Positions 27,559 through 37,123 of a stretch of 37,806 nt of DNA are shown one piece after another; position 1 is the first letter of the stretch; the number at the start of each line of letters is the position of its first letter. Position numbers and translations under genes: made by a program. Source of the stretch: Thermoplasmata archaeon (GTDB lineage Archaea; Thermoplasmatota; Thermoplasmata; Thermoplasmatales; Thermoplasmataceae); NCBI GenBank assembly GCA_021792655.1, contig JAJYUG010000008.1, forward strand, positions 1 through 37,806, given 5' to 3'. The notes beneath the pieces are model-generated. The model saw only the letters and a list, made by a program, of their open reading frames with translations, was not told the origin of the DNA and searched no databases.

Positions 27559-27969
27559 TTACTCCACTACCTTCCTGTTGAGAACCTTAATGTTCATTTC
27601 ATCAGCCTTTTCCTGGATAGCTAGTTTCCTTCTCGATCCGACTGTTCTTGAAATTCTGGCTGCCTGGAACTTTGGATCTATAAGTGTCAGCTCATTCTCG
27701 TTATGTACCATTACCTCCATGAAACCTGAGGGATGAAGCCCCCTTACCAGTTTTGGTGACCTGAACCCTGCGTCTACCATTGGTGGTCTTCTGTCCTGAT
27801 GCTCACGCAGCTTTGAATGCTTTCCCCTTGGCTTTCTCCAAGTTTCGCTGAATTTTGCATACCTGAACCATTCCTGTCTCCTGAAGGGGGTCCTTCTCCT
27901 TGATCTTTCGATTTTGTACTTTAGCAGTTTTTTCTGTTTCTTGTCCAGTTGCGGTTTTGGTTCAGCCAT
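27559..27969 (-). CDS. rpl32e: Ribosomal protein L32e
   Basis: [29 protein letters not shown]...[16 protein letters not shown]. Confidence 0.95.
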   Translation of the reverse strand: MAEPKPQLDKKQKKLLKYKIERSRRRTPFRRQEWFRYAKFSETWRKPRGKHSKLREHQDRRPPMVDAGFRSPKLVRGLHPSGFMEVMVHNENELTLIDPKFQAARISRTVGSRRKLAIQEKADEMNIKVLNRKVVE

Positions 27970-27970
27970 T

Positions 27971-28516
27971 TCAGTTCTCTCCCTTTAGAAGGTATACTCC
28001 GTCCTGGAATATTCTCAGGTCAAAGCCCTTTATCTTTGTTGCTCGTTCTATATTTGCTGCCGTTTCTCCGACATGCCGCTTATGTATTCCGGTGATTACT
28101 ATCCTGTCCCCCTTGACGCTTACCTTCGTGTTGCCAACGATGCTTGCCAGCCTGGCGGACCTTTCGCCAAGGAAGTTCTCTATCAATACACTGTCACCCT
28201 TTACGGAAACTCTCGTCGGGAAATGTGTGTAGTCGATCTTCATATGGTACTCAAACCCATCACTTACACCCTTCATCATGTTTCTTATTTCAGATGCCCA
28301 GGTTCCGACGATGGCATTTGTCTTTTTGTTGCTCTTGCTTTCGCTGACAACTATCTTGCTTTCCTTGTGCGTAAGCTTGACATAATTGTTCCTGAAGTCC
28401 ATCTCGGATTCGCCGAGCTTTCCCTTCACCTTGACGACCGTTCCTTCCATCGTCAGTGATACCCCGGGGAGTATGTCAACATCTTCCACATCTTTCCATT
28501 TAATCATTTCTTTCAC
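27971..28516 (-). CDS. rpl6: Ribosomal protein L6
   Basis: [37 protein letters not shown]. Confidence 0.95.
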   Translation of the reverse strand: MKEMIKWKDVEDVDILPGVSLTMEGTVVKVKGKLGESEMDFRNNYVKLTHKESKIVVSESKSNKKTNAIVGTWASEIRNMMKGVSDGFEYHMKIDYTHFPTRVSVKGDSVLIENFLGERSARLASIVGNTKVSVKGDRIVITGIHKRHVGETAANIERATKIKGFDLRIFQDGVYLLKGEN

Positions 28517-28906
28517 CTAATAGACGTACGCCAGCAGCCTTCCACCGAGTCCAAGTTTCCTTGCCTCAACGTGGCTCATGACACCCTTTGTGGTTGATAT
28601 TATGAGGATTCCAAAGTCCTGGGCAGGGAGATATCTTGATTCGTATTTTTCAAGATTTGCCAGTTTCACCGGCAGCCGAGGCTTTATTATTCCACAGTTA
28701 TTTATTGTGTCGCTCAGCACTATCTTGAATCTGCCACCCTTTGACTCCTCCACTATCTCGAAGCTCTTCAGGTAGTTGTAGTCCTGCATTACCTTAAGGA
28801 TCCTGCCAACGAGCCTTGCCGCTGGTTCTGCCATTACCTCTCTTTTGCCTATTCTCGAAGCGTTCTTAATCGTGTTTATTATGTCATTTAACGGATCGTG
28901 TCTCAT
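28517..28906 (-). CDS. rps8: Ribosomal protein S8
   Basis: [21 protein letters not shown]...[30 protein letters not shown]. Confidence 0.96.
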   Translation of the reverse strand: MRHDPLNDIINTIKNASRIGKREVMAEPAARLVGRILKVMQDYNYLKSFEIVEESKGGRFKIVLSDTINNCGIIKPRLPVKLANLEKYESRYLPAQDFGILIISTTKGVMSHVEARKLGLGGRLLAYVY

Positions 28907-28919
28907 CTATCTGCACCTC

Positions 28920-29081
28920 TTAACTGTATTTCCTGAATCCAATCTCTGGAGCGGTTTCCCTGAAGCACTGCCTGCACATCATGAGACCATAACGCCTCAC
29001 AATCCCACGCTTGCGCCCGCACCTTACGCATCCATCCTTATGCCCAAATTTCTTCTTTGGTTCAAGCTTTATTTGTGACAT
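28920..29081 (-). CDS. rps14: Ribosomal protein S14 (zinc-binding type)
   Basis: Hand translation (not in ORF track): [53 protein letters not shown]. Confidence 0.94.
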   Translation of the reverse strand: MSQIKLEPKKKFGHKDGCVRCGRKRGIVRRYGLMMCRQCFRETAPEIGFRKYS

Positions 29082-29085
29082 CTGT

Positions 29086-29766
29086 TCACCTTACGACCGT
29101 AACGTTGAAAGTCCCTGAAATAAACTTCATGGCCTCTTCCTTCGTAACCCTTATTTTCCTAGGTAACTTAGAGGTCCGGATCATCCTTCTGGACAACCTG
29201 AATCCGCCGCGCCTCTTCAGTACTATTGCAACATCCATGCCAAATATACCTATCTCAGGATCGTACTTCATTCCCTTGAATTCTGTGTAGTCCGGTATGC
29301 CAAAGTGTGCATTCCCATCCCTGTCGAATGAGTATGCCGGTATCTTGTTATCCTTTGCGTAAAACGCCCTCTGCAGGAATTCTTCTGAATCTGGCCCCCT
29401 GAGGGTGACCTTCGTTCCTATCTGAAGACCTGTCCTTATATTGAAGTCCCTGACTGAACCCTTTGCAGTGGTAAATACCGCTTTGTGCTCTGTGAGCATT
29501 TCCAGCACCCTTGCAGCCTTGTTGAGCCTCTCTCCGGCCTGTCCAACGCCTATGTTCACAACCACCTTTTCTATGACTACCTCGTTCATCCCTTCCACTT
29601 TTGTCTGCCTTGGCGTTCGCTTCTTTGTCTTGGGGGCTTCTACTTTTTTCTTAGGCGCTGAAGCACGTGCCTTCGCTGCAGGCTTCTTTACCGGCGCAAC
29701 TGGGTTAGGATTCTTTTCCGCTTTCTTCTTCTGTCTAGCTGCTGCCTTTGGGTTTTCCATGTTCAT
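29086..29766 (-). CDS. rpl5: Ribosomal protein L5 with basic N-terminal extension
   Basis: [57 protein letters not shown]; preceded by about 58 aa rich in Lys/Ala/Pro. Confidence 0.94.
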   Translation of the reverse strand: MNMENPKAAARQKKKAEKNPNPVAPVKKPAAKARASAPKKKVEAPKTKKRTPRQTKVEGMNEVVIEKVVVNIGVGQAGERLNKAARVLEMLTEHKAVFTTAKGSVRDFNIRTGLQIGTKVTLRGPDSEEFLQRAFYAKDNKIPAYSFDRDGNAHFGIPDYTEFKGMKYDPEIGIFGMDVAIVLKRRGGFRLSRRMIRTSKLPRKIRVTKEEAMKFISGTFNVTVVR

Positions 29767-30479
29767 TGAGCTTCAACTCCCTTCTCCGGGATCTCAAAGG
29801 TATAGCGTGGTCCGCTTATGGGGAACGCGTAATCCGTTACTGTGGAAAAATCCTCCTGGAAATGGACAAGGTTTGCATGAGAAGATTCCTTTATCTCAAT
29901 CTTCTTTACGGTCGCTATCTTTCCCACGTGACTTCCTCCGGTAAGGAACACCTTGTTTCCGGGCTGCATTTTGATTATCTCCTTTATCTCTTTTTCAGGC
30001 ATTTTCATTATCAGAACGTCCCCCGGGTGGATTCCCTTATCGTCTGTCAGTATATTCTGTCCATCATGGAATGAAAGCTGGATCTTTCCCCCTGTTGTAA
30101 TAACCTTTTTCATAACCTTCATTGGCTTGATCACACTGTTTTTCTCACTTTCCTGCCTGATTGTAAGTCTTCCCTTGCTATCGTAAATTACACGGTAAAT
30201 CTTCTTTATTGAAGGTATTGAGATGACATCCATGAACCCTACCGCGGTCCTTCTCTCCTTGGTAACCCTTCCATCAACCTTTACTTCGCCCGCAGCGAGA
30301 ATCCTTGTTATCTCCCGCTCCTTGTCGCCAAGTTTGGCGTAATCCCTGAGCACAGTCAATAGTGCAACTGATGATTTCCTGTTATGCTTCCCAGTACTTG
30401 GGGTGGCTGACCAGAAATAGGTCTTCCGCGGGATCATCACAGTGGGTGGCACCATCTGTCTCTTAGTTTTGTTTATCAT
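29763..30479 (-). CDS. rps4e: Ribosomal protein S4e
   Basis: KTYFWSATPSTGKHNRKSSVALLTVLRDYAKLGDKEREITRIL...LTGGSHVGKIATV. Start chosen at internal ATG 30479 because the 40-aa upstream portion is out-of-frame L24 tail. Confidence 0.93.
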   Translation of the reverse strand: MINKTKRQMVPPTVMIPRKTYFWSATPSTGKHNRKSSVALLTVLRDYAKLGDKEREITRILAAGEVKVDGRVTKERRTAVGFMDVISIPSIKKIYRVIYDSKGRLTIRQESEKNSVIKPMKVMKKVITTGGKIQLSFHDGQNILTDDKGIHPGDVLIMKMPEKEIKEIIKMQPGNKVFLTGGSHVGKIATVKKIEIKESSHANLVHFQEDFSTVTDYAFPISGPRYTFEIPEKGVEAQ

Positions 30480-30927
30480 CTTCGTTCTCATCCTCCGGTT
30501 TATCTTCTTCCACGTTCTCTTCAGGTTCTTCCTGTTCCCCAGCAATTTCAGAGACCTCGGGTTCCGGTGCCTTCTCCTCCGGTACCGGCTCCTCCTCAAC
30601 TATAATGTTCTTTCTCGCTGCAAGATCCTTGATCTTCTGGAGCCTTTCCTGCCTGGAAAGATCAAGCCGGGTAATCTTCAGGTTGCTCGGATCCACCATG
30701 AATGCCTTCTGCTTCCCATCCGCCTTTGTTGCAGTTATACCTTCTATGGAAACCTTGGAGTCCACGTGGTTTATATCCAGTACCTTTCCCCCTTCTCCCT
30801 TTTTTGATCCTGCTTCTATGGTTACTATATCGCCCTTTGCGAGGGGAAATGATCTTAATCCGTATTTCTTCCTCAGATCCTTGCTGAGATATACCTTAAA
30901 TGTGTTCTTAACTGTCATTTGTACCAC
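30463..30927 (-). CDS. rpl24: Ribosomal protein L24 with acidic C-terminal tail
   Basis: SKDLRKKYGLRSFPLAKGDIVTIEAGSKKGEGGKVLDIN (KOW); tail EEEPVPEEKAPEPEVSEIAGEQEEPEENVEEDKPEDENEDDKQN. Confidence 0.94.
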   Translation of the reverse strand: MVQMTVKNTFKVYLSKDLRKKYGLRSFPLAKGDIVTIEAGSKKGEGGKVLDINHVDSKVSIEGITATKADGKQKAFMVDPSNLKITRLDLSRQERLQKIKDLAARKNIIVEEEPVPEEKAPEPEVSEIAGEQEEPEENVEEDKPEDENEDDKQN

Positions 30928-31326
30928 TCAAATTATTGATGATGCCACCGATGCAATTCTCGGCCACCTTTCTGCCGCTTCTCTCGACACTGACCCTTTG
31001 ATCTCAGAACCTCTGACCTCTCCCTCCGGAGTTACCAGAACGGCGGCGTTGTCCTCGAACCTCATCATGGTTCCATCTGGCCTTCTATACGGCCTCTTCT
31101 GTCTTATAACCACAGCGTATACAATCTTGCTTCTCATTTCCGGCGTACCCTTCTTGACGCTTGCCACAAACATGTCGCCTACGCCCGCAGCCGGGATTCT
31201 CCGGGCAACTCCGTGGTAAGCCTTAACGTCTATAAGGCTGATGATCTTTGCGCCGCTGTTGTCCGCACATGGCATGGTGGCACCAAGGGGCAACCCTCTC
31301 TGCTGTCTTCCAGCTATTCCCTTCAT
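30928..31326 (-). CDS. rpl14: Ribosomal protein L14
   Basis: LPLGATMPCADNSGAKIISLIDVKAYHGVARRIPAAGVGDMFVASVKKGTPEMR. Confidence 0.96.
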   Translation of the reverse strand: MKGIAGRQQRGLPLGATMPCADNSGAKIISLIDVKAYHGVARRIPAAGVGDMFVASVKKGTPEMRSKIVYAVVIRQKRPYRRPDGTMMRFEDNAAVLVTPEGEVRGSEIKGSVSREAAERWPRIASVASSII

Positions 31327-31649
31327 TGGCTCACCTTCTCAACTACGACGAATGAGATCGTCTTTGCGAGTTTCTTGCACTCCGCTATCCGGACAGTGTC
31401 TCCCGGTTTTATATTGATGCATTCCGGAACGTGGGCGTGATATTTTGAAGTTCTCGAAATCTTACGCTCGTACTTCCTGACGGGTCTCTTGTAATCCCTT
31501 CTGATTACAGCACTTCTGATCATTGATGCCGATTCCACTTCCCCGAGTATAATCTGCCCCCTGATCTTAAGTTCACCGTGAAATGGACATTTTTTATCAT
31601 GACATTCAACTTCCGGTGCCTTAACTTCCAATCCTATATTCTTGCTCAT
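31323..31649 (-). CDS. rps17: Ribosomal protein S17
   Basis: RRDYKRPVRKYERKISRTSKYHAHVPECINIKPGDTVRIAECKKLAKTISFVVVE. Confidence 0.95.
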   Translation of the reverse strand: MSKNIGLEVKAPEVECHDKKCPFHGELKIRGQIILGEVESASMIRSAVIRRDYKRPVRKYERKISRTSKYHAHVPECINIKPGDTVRIAECKKLAKTISFVVVEKVSQ

Positions 31650-31981
31650 TAGTTACCACCCTTTCTGATCATTCTTTCAATTTTTCTGTGTTCCTTTATC
31701 CTGTCCTCAGGCCTTGATACTATTGCTCTCCCAAGTATCTCAAGGCTCCTTTCACCGGATCTGATCTCGAAGCTGCAAATATCCTTTGGAATGACCAGCT
31801 GCTTTTTGCCGTCATTTATGACCAGGGTTTTCTTTGTCTCATCTACCACCATGCCACGCTTTCCTTTCAGCGTGGGATTTGATGATGATCTGACAGAAAT
31901 CTCCCGCCCTATGAACTCTCCAAAGTAGATTGCGTCTTCCGATCTCATTCTAAACAACCTCAGTCTTGAATCCCATCTCAT
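31649..31981 (-). CDS. rnp1: Ribonuclease P protein component 1 (Rpp29/Pop4)
   Basis: EFIGREISVRSSSNPTLKGKRGMVVDETKKTLVIND; canonical position before S17. Confidence 0.93.
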   Translation of the reverse strand: MRWDSRLRLFRMRSEDAIYFGEFIGREISVRSSSNPTLKGKRGMVVDETKKTLVINDGKKQLVIPKDICSFEIRSGERSLEILGRAIVSRPEDRIKEHRKIERMIRKGGN

Positions 31982-32249
31982 CCAGATACTTCTTTACTGC
32001 ATCCCTGTGGTCACCCTGGAGTTCAACGGTCTTTCCGTCCTTCACTGTCCCTCCGGATGCGACCTTCTTCTTCAGCTCCTTGGCGATCTCGTAAATATCC
32101 TCTGATTTTGGATCTATTCCCTCAATTATGGTCATGTTCTTCCCGTATCGTCTCTTGTCAACGCTTATCTTTATGGATTGTGAATCTCTGGTGAATCCTT
32201 CCCATGGCTGAAGCTCCTTTGGTATTCCGGTGAAATTCTTATCCTTCAT
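31950..32249 (-). CDS. Translation initiation factor aIF1 (SUI1)
   Basis: DKRRYGKNMTIIEGIDPKSEDIYEIAKELKKKVASGGTVKDGKTVELQGDHRDAVKKYL. Confidence 0.95.
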   Translation of the reverse strand: MKDKNFTGIPKELQPWEGFTRDSQSIKISVDKRRYGKNMTIIEGIDPKSEDIYEIAKELKKKVASGGTVKDGKTVELQGDHRDAVKKYLDEMGFKTEVV

Positions 32250-32446
32250 TCCTTTGGTCCTCCACTGAGAACAGTGTTTATTCTCGCTATCTGCCTTCTC
32301 AATGACTTGATCTTACCGGGATTCCTAGGTGCTCCGCCCATTGCAACTGACGCCCTTTCCTTGAGCAATGATTCCTCGAGGGATTTCAACCTCTCTTCAA
32401 TCTCTGCCTTCTCCATTCCTCTAATTTGCTTGGCTCTGAGTTCCAT
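32246..32446 (-). CDS. rpl29: Ribosomal protein L29
   Basis: [58 protein letters not shown]. Confidence 0.95.
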   Translation of the reverse strand: MELRAKQIRGMEKAEIEERLKSLEESLLKERASVAMGGAPRNPGKIKSLRRQIARINTVLSGGPKE

Positions 32447-33086
32447 CTACCTTCACATCTCCTTGTGCGACATCTGTAACTTTTGGGCTCGCAACGATTG
32501 GCCCCACCTTGATTTCATCCGGAAGCTTGTAGTTATTGTCCAGCATTCTTACAGTAACACCAATTACACCCTGTTTCAGCTTGGCTATTGAGAAGCCGTT
32601 TTTCATTCCAGATCTTGACGGATCTCCGGAATACTTTACTGAACCGTACATGAATTTCTGTGTTCTGGCGCGTTCGCCTGAAATCTTGCCGCCGATCCTT
32701 ATTATAACCCCTTTTGAGTGGTTATCTATAACCCTCCTCAGTGTGGTGTTTCCGGCTTTCCTGTATGCCCATCCCTTTTCCAGCGATAGTGCAATTTTCT
32801 TAGAGACGACCTGTGGATTCAGATCAGGGTTCTCGATTTCCTTTACTTCAATCTGCGGCGATTCAACGTGATACTTATGCTCCAGGTTTTCTGTGATCTC
32901 CTGAACCTTGGACCCACGCCTTCCTATTACAAGGCCTGGTTTGTTCACAAACAGCGTGATGTTTGTGCCGAACGGAGTTCTCTTCATTTCCATCCCCCCG
33001 AATCCCGCATGGTCGGTTTCTTTTCTGATAAATTCAGAAACGAGGAGCTTCTTAACAGCTTCGTTGATAAATTTCCTCTCCTTCAC
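32421..33086 (-). CDS. rps3: Ribosomal protein S3
   Basis: [73 protein letters not shown] (KH domain). Confidence 0.96.
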   Translation of the reverse strand: MKERKFINEAVKKLLVSEFIRKETDHAGFGGMEMKRTPFGTNITLFVNKPGLVIGRRGSKVQEITENLEHKYHVESPQIEVKEIENPDLNPQVVSKKIALSLEKGWAYRKAGNTTLRRVIDNHSKGVIIRIGGKISGERARTQKFMYGSVKYSGDPSRSGMKNGFSIAKLKQGVIGVTVRMLDNNYKLPDEIKVGPIVASPKVTDVAQGDVKVDGTQSQAN

Positions 33087-33532
33087 TCTTCCACCTCCTC
33101 CAGCACAACATCAATATTGATAAGGTCCTTGAAATTAGCTCCAGCTCGTCCATATGCCTTGGGAGTGAACTTCTTGATCATCCGTCCCTTGCTGGCGGCT
33201 ATATGCTTTATGACCAGATTTTCAGTGTTCAAGCTCTTAAAGTCTGCGTTTGCCTCAGCGTTATTCAGTACGGCCTTAAATTCCTTCAGGGCCTTTACGG
33301 GGTATCTGCCCGGTCCAACGCCCTTCCTGTGTGATACCGAATCAAGATATCTGAAATATGGGATTGGAAGTTCCTTCTTTATTGCCTTGTCTACCACTTC
33401 CTTGGCATGGTCGAGCTTCATTCCACGCAGGTAGTGTGCAATGTTTACCGCATCCTTCATCGATATGTCTACTTCAATCGCTCTTGCAATTGCGCTTTTT
33501 TCACTAAATTCTGTTGTAGAGTAACCTTTCAT
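33083..33532 (-). CDS. rpl22: Ribosomal protein L22
   Basis: IALAR-like start, [45 protein letters not shown]. Confidence 0.95.
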   Translation of the reverse strand: MKGYSTTEFSEKSAIARAIEVDISMKDAVNIAHYLRGMKLDHAKEVVDKAIKKELPIPYFRYLDSVSHRKGVGPGRYPVKALKEFKAVLNNAEANADFKSLNTENLVIKHIAASKGRMIKKFTPKAYGRAGANFKDLINIDVVLEEVEE

Positions 33533-33536
33533 AATA

Positions 33537-33992
33537 TCACTTCAATGGCATGAACTTCGATGACCTGGTAGCGCCTACTCCTGGCCCTGAGTGCTTAACT
33601 TCCTTTCTCGTCTGTGCGTATTCACCTAGGTAATGCCCCATCATTTCAGGCTTAATCTCGAACTTTACGTATGAATTCCCGTTATAGACTTCCATGACCT
33701 TCCCTATGTACTTTGGGAGAATGATAAAATCACGTACGTGGGTCTTTATCTCCTTCTCCTCGCTGTTCATCTTCAGATATAGTTTCTTCTGCTCCGGGTT
33801 CATCTCTCTTGTGAGAGACCTTCTCGCCCTTGAAGGCAGAATCTTGAACAGTTCCTGATCGCTCATCTTTTTGAGCTCCTCGAGAGAGAGCCCGCGATAG
33901 AGAAATTCCTTAGATCGCCCCATCGTTATCTTTTGTGATTTTCTTGATCTCCTCTTTATGGATTTTACCGAGGCCTGTCTCTTAACTACCAT
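33537..33992 (-). CDS. rps19: Ribosomal protein S19
   Basis: FLYRGLSLEELKKMSDQEL...VYNGNSYVKFEIKPEMMGHYLGEYAQTRKEVKHSGPGVGATRSSKFMPLK. Confidence 0.96.
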   Translation of the reverse strand: MVVKRQASVKSIKRRSRKSQKITMGRSKEFLYRGLSLEELKKMSDQELFKILPSRARRSLTREMNPEQKKLYLKMNSEEKEIKTHVRDFIILPKYIGKVMEVYNGNSYVKFEIKPEMMGHYLGEYAQTRKEVKHSGPGVGATRSSKFMPLK

Positions 33993-34684
33993 TAATTTTT
34001 CCTCCTTTGTGGTGATAGCCTTCCAACTTTTCTACCTGGTGGGGTTCCTCTTCCAACCGTGCTGGGTCTACCCACATGCTGATGATTGCCTCCACCGTGA
34101 GGATGGTTTACCGCATTCATTGCCACTCCTCGAACAGTGTAAGGTCTCTTTGCCTTGCTTTGAAGATAATGAATGTGTCTGCCGGCTTTCAGGATTGGAA
34201 TGTCCCTTGCTCCAGAACCCGCAACTAGACCAACAGTTGCTTTGCAGCTCGGGTTGAACTGCTTTGTCTTACCCGAGGGCAGCTTCAAGGTCACGGAAGT
34301 CCCATGGCTAACTACAAGTGCCGATGCGCCGGCAGTGCGACAGAACTTGCCGCCGTCACCTGGCATGCTCTCTATGTTGAACACCAGTGACCCGTCCGGT
34401 ACGTTTCCCAGAAACGATGTGTCACCGCTTGCAGGTGTGGATGTTTTTCCAACTGAATAAACCTGCCCTACGTATGCGCCGTTGAATGCCAGTTGCGTAT
34501 TCTTCTTGCCAGTTTCAGATTCAGAAACGATTAAAGGTGCATTTCTTCCTGGTGCCTGGACAAGATCTGTAACCTTATACTCACCGTCGGCTGGATGTTT
34601 CAGGATTCTTGTATGCCTGTGACTTGGGCTCCTATAAACGAGACTCCCGTGTCCACGCCTCTGTGCCACTATATGTTTACCCAT
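33992..34684 (-). CDS. rpl2: Ribosomal protein L2
   Basis: [58 protein letters not shown]. Confidence 0.97.
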   Translation of the reverse strand: MGKHIVAQRRGHGSLVYRSPSHRHTRILKHPADGEYKVTDLVQAPGRNAPLIVSESETGKKNTQLAFNGAYVGQVYSVGKTSTPASGDTSFLGNVPDGSLVFNIESMPGDGGKFCRTAGASALVVSHGTSVTLKLPSGKTKQFNPSCKATVGLVAGSGARDIPILKAGRHIHYLQSKAKRPYTVRGVAMNAVNHPHGGGNHQHVGRPSTVGRGTPPGRKVGRLSPQRRKN

Positions 34685-34693
34685 AATATTACC

Positions 34694-34945
34694 TCAGAAT
34701 ACCCCAATTCTCCCTGCGATCTCATCTGCAGAGTAGCTCTTGTCGAGTTCAACAATAGCCTTCTTCCCTTTCTTGGTTATTATTGTATTCACTCCCAGAA
34801 CCTTCAGTTCGAATCTCTTCTCCACTTCTTCCTTTATCTGGGATTTATTCGCCTTTCTCGTTACCATAAATGTCAGTTTATTTTCCTTTTCCATCCCCAG
34901 CATAGATTTTTCTGTCGCTATAGGGCTGATAATGACGTTAGTCAT
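34694..34945 (-). CDS. rpl23: Ribosomal protein L23
   Basis: ISPIATEKSMLGMEKENKLTFMVTRKANKSQIKEEVEKRFELKVLGVNTIITKKGKKAIVEL. Confidence 0.95.
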   Translation of the reverse strand: MTNVIISPIATEKSMLGMEKENKLTFMVTRKANKSQIKEEVEKRFELKVLGVNTIITKKGKKAIVELDKSYSADEIAGRIGVF

Positions 34946-35713
34946 CTAAGACACCTCTCCTAATTTCTTTATGGCTGCTGCAGTATAAACTACAAGCCGT
35001 CCACCAACACCACCTGGTGCCAGTTTTCTAATGCTGAGGCTGTCGGGTGTAGCGACCTCCACACCTGGCATTGACTTGAATACTCTCAGGTCATTGCTGG
35101 AAGTCCCAACAACCAGGATGCTTCTGGGTTGTTTGTATCTTCTCCCCCTCATCTTTCCACGGCCAGCCCTGACCTTTTTTCCTTCCTTGGCCCTTAACAC
35201 ATCGTCGTAGATTCCGATGTTCTCAAAGAGCGTTATGGCATCCTTGACTTTCTTTACTTCATTCAAAGTATCCTCAATTACGACCGGAAGATGGATCTCG
35301 TCGTCAAATTTGTGGCCCCTCTTCCTGACCGCACTCTTGTCTGCTGTCATGGCAATTGCGCTGAATCTTGCAATCTTCCTTTCCTTGTCGTTAATTTTTT
35401 TGTAAAGTATCTTGTTTGATCTCGGAGAGTGAGCACTCCTTCCTCCGACCATGCTGGCTAGTGTGACACCACGTGAAGATCCTGCCACCCTTGGCAGTCT
35501 TGATATCCCGTGATTTGCCCCGCTGTTATGCCCGACACGCCTCATCCCGGCTTCAGGTGATGAACCGTACGGATGCCTCAGTGTAAGTGTTACAGCCCTG
35601 AACGCCTTTCCAAGAATATCTTCCCTTGGAGTTGTGCTGAATACCACGGGAAGTTCGATCTTCCCTTTCATGTTTCCCTGATTGTCATAAATGTCTGTTT
35701 CCAACTTAGTCAC
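34946..35713 (-). CDS. rpl4: Ribosomal protein L4
   Basis: KIELPVVFSTTPREDILGKAFRAVTLTLRHPYGSSPEAGMRRVGHNSGANHGISRLPRVAGSSRG. Confidence 0.96.
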   Translation of the reverse strand: MTKLETDIYDNQGNMKGKIELPVVFSTTPREDILGKAFRAVTLTLRHPYGSSPEAGMRRVGHNSGANHGISRLPRVAGSSRGVTLASMVGGRSAHSPRSNKILYKKINDKERKIARFSAIAMTADKSAVRKRGHKFDDEIHLPVVIEDTLNEVKKVKDAITLFENIGIYDDVLRAKEGKKVRAGRGKMRGRRYKQPRSILVVGTSSNDLRVFKSMPGVEVATPDSLSIRKLAPGGVGGRLVVYTAAAIKKLGEVS

Positions 35714-36695
35714 CCTGTTTTGATTCCTTGGATATGTATGAAATTGTCAGATTCTCTATGTTTAATGATTTCTGCCTGGCCGGATCTCTCATCTTCACAA
35801 GACGCTTTGATGGACCCGGTATTGAACCGTGAACCAGTATGAAGTCGCTTCTCACAAGGCCATATCCCGGAAATCCGCCCTTTACGTTTATGTCCTCATT
35901 TGACTCTTTCTTTGCATATTTGAGAACCCTGATGTTAGAAGCTGTCCTCTGATGTGTTCCCTTTTGGCCAGCCTGGGGAACGGTGTTTCTAACCCAGTCC
36001 GGGTGCCATGGTCCAAGTGTTCCTATCATTCTTCTGTGTTTTCTGTTTTTATAAGGCAGCAGCTTAACACCGAACCTCTGCACGTGTCCAGTGAATCCTT
36101 TTCCCTTTGTTATTGAAATTGCGTCCACGAATTTTCCAGGGGTACTGAACTCATCAAATGAAATTTTCTTGCCAAGTTTCCCCTTGGCATATTCAATTTT
36201 TTCCTTGAGATCAGAACCGCCTATTCTTATCTCAAATATCTCCGGTGTTTTAGAAGGTACACCAGTTACCTCGGAAGGGTTAGTGCTTACAATCAGCCTA
36301 ACGTCTATAACTTCATTAACTGTAGGACTTTCAGATTTTTTCTTTCTTTCCGGGAGTCTTTTGAAAAGATCCTTATCTAGGTCCTGTGCCCATTCCTCTG
36401 CAACCACAAAAAGGCCTGACTCGTCAGTATCATAATATCGGATTCCAACCACTGAAAGAGGAGGAACTTCAATTATAGTAACTGCAGACATTATGGATTG
36501 CCCGGCAGTAACACTGCTCTTTCTATAATCCACCATCTCTATGTGTGTCATGCCGACCTTGTAACCAGCAAAAGCCTGAATTTTTGGCTTTCCTTCTGTC
36601 TCTGGCCAGCTTCGAATGTCGCTCTGCATATGCTGAGCGCGTACCCTAGGGTAATACCCCTTTGACCCCCTTCTGGGGTGATGTGGCGTCGCCAT
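35706..36695 (-). CDS. rpl3: Ribosomal protein L3
   Basis: HHPRRGSKGYYPRVRAQHM; FAGYKVGMTHIEMVD; GPWHPDWVRNTVPQAGQKGTHQRT. Confidence 0.97.
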   Translation of the reverse strand: MATPHHPRRGSKGYYPRVRAQHMQSDIRSWPETEGKPKIQAFAGYKVGMTHIEMVDYRKSSVTAGQSIMSAVTIIEVPPLSVVGIRYYDTDESGLFVVAEEWAQDLDKDLFKRLPERKKKSESPTVNEVIDVRLIVSTNPSEVTGVPSKTPEIFEIRIGGSDLKEKIEYAKGKLGKKISFDEFSTPGKFVDAISITKGKGFTGHVQRFGVKLLPYKNRKHRRMIGTLGPWHPDWVRNTVPQAGQKGTHQRTASNIRVLKYAKKESNEDINVKGGFPGYGLVRSDFILVHGSIPGPSKRLVKMRDPARQKSLNIENLTISYISKESKQGD

Positions 36696-36756
36696 TTATT
36701 TCACCTAAAGAACCGTTACACTTATCGAACAGGCTAAGAATATAGACCTGGCCATT

Positions 36757-36780
36757 AGGGTTGCATAGTTGCATTGCCCT
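36757..36780 (-). promoter_or_regulatory. Hairpin in the presumed 5' leader of the L3 operon mRNA
   Basis: Minus strand AGGGcaaTGCA-ACTA-TGCAaCCCT, between the presumed TATA (TTTTAAATACC, about 36818-36830) and the L3 ATG. Confidence 0.4.
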
Positions 36781-36840
36781 CTTAGTGTATGGTTTCTCTT
36801 GTTCCGTTAGCTTATCACGGTATTTAAAATTTTATTGACT

Positions 36841-36878
36841 CCGCTGCACAAATTGAAACTGGAATTATGTGCCTGCGG
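36841..36878. other. Strong hairpin between the L3 promoter and tRNA-Lys
   Basis: CCGC-T-GCACA-AATT-GAAACTGG-AATT-A-TGTGC-CT-GCGG; about 13 bp of pairing interrupted by small bulges. Confidence 0.5.
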
Positions 36879-37123
36879 TAGTATCCGTTTATCAGAACAA
36901 AGAATGCCATCTCAGCAAGACCCGCAATTGAATTATGGGGTCAGTAACGTGTCTTCCACTCTATTGGGAAGGTTCGCCTGACTACCTATTTCGTGAGTGG
37001 AATGGTCCCATGAAAAGTGCCCTTGCGTGTCCCTTCGAAAGCGTAACTTGGGAAAAGACTGTTTTTGATTCCGCCATTTTGCGATAAGAAAATATAAATT
37101 ATACGGGAATATTTCCATCAACT

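Noticed and set aside
30480-30599. Arg-rich N-terminal extension of S4e (MRRSRYRRRRHRNPR...)
   Set aside because: It is the alternate-frame reading of the Glu-rich L24 tail (GAG/GAA read out of frame); the internal ATG 30479 gives a normal S4e start.
30605-31219. 204-aa plus-strand ORF
   Set aside because: Antisense to L24/L14 ribosomal protein genes; spurious.
36841-37080. SRP RNA or RNase P RNA identity for the structured region
   Set aside because: No recognisable SRP domain-IV or RNase P conserved-region signatures on either strand; left as unassigned candidate.
36933-37121. 62-aa minus-strand ORF upstream of tRNA-Lys
   Set aside because: Begins inside the tRNA promoter, odd composition, no RBS; overlaps structured non-coding DNA.
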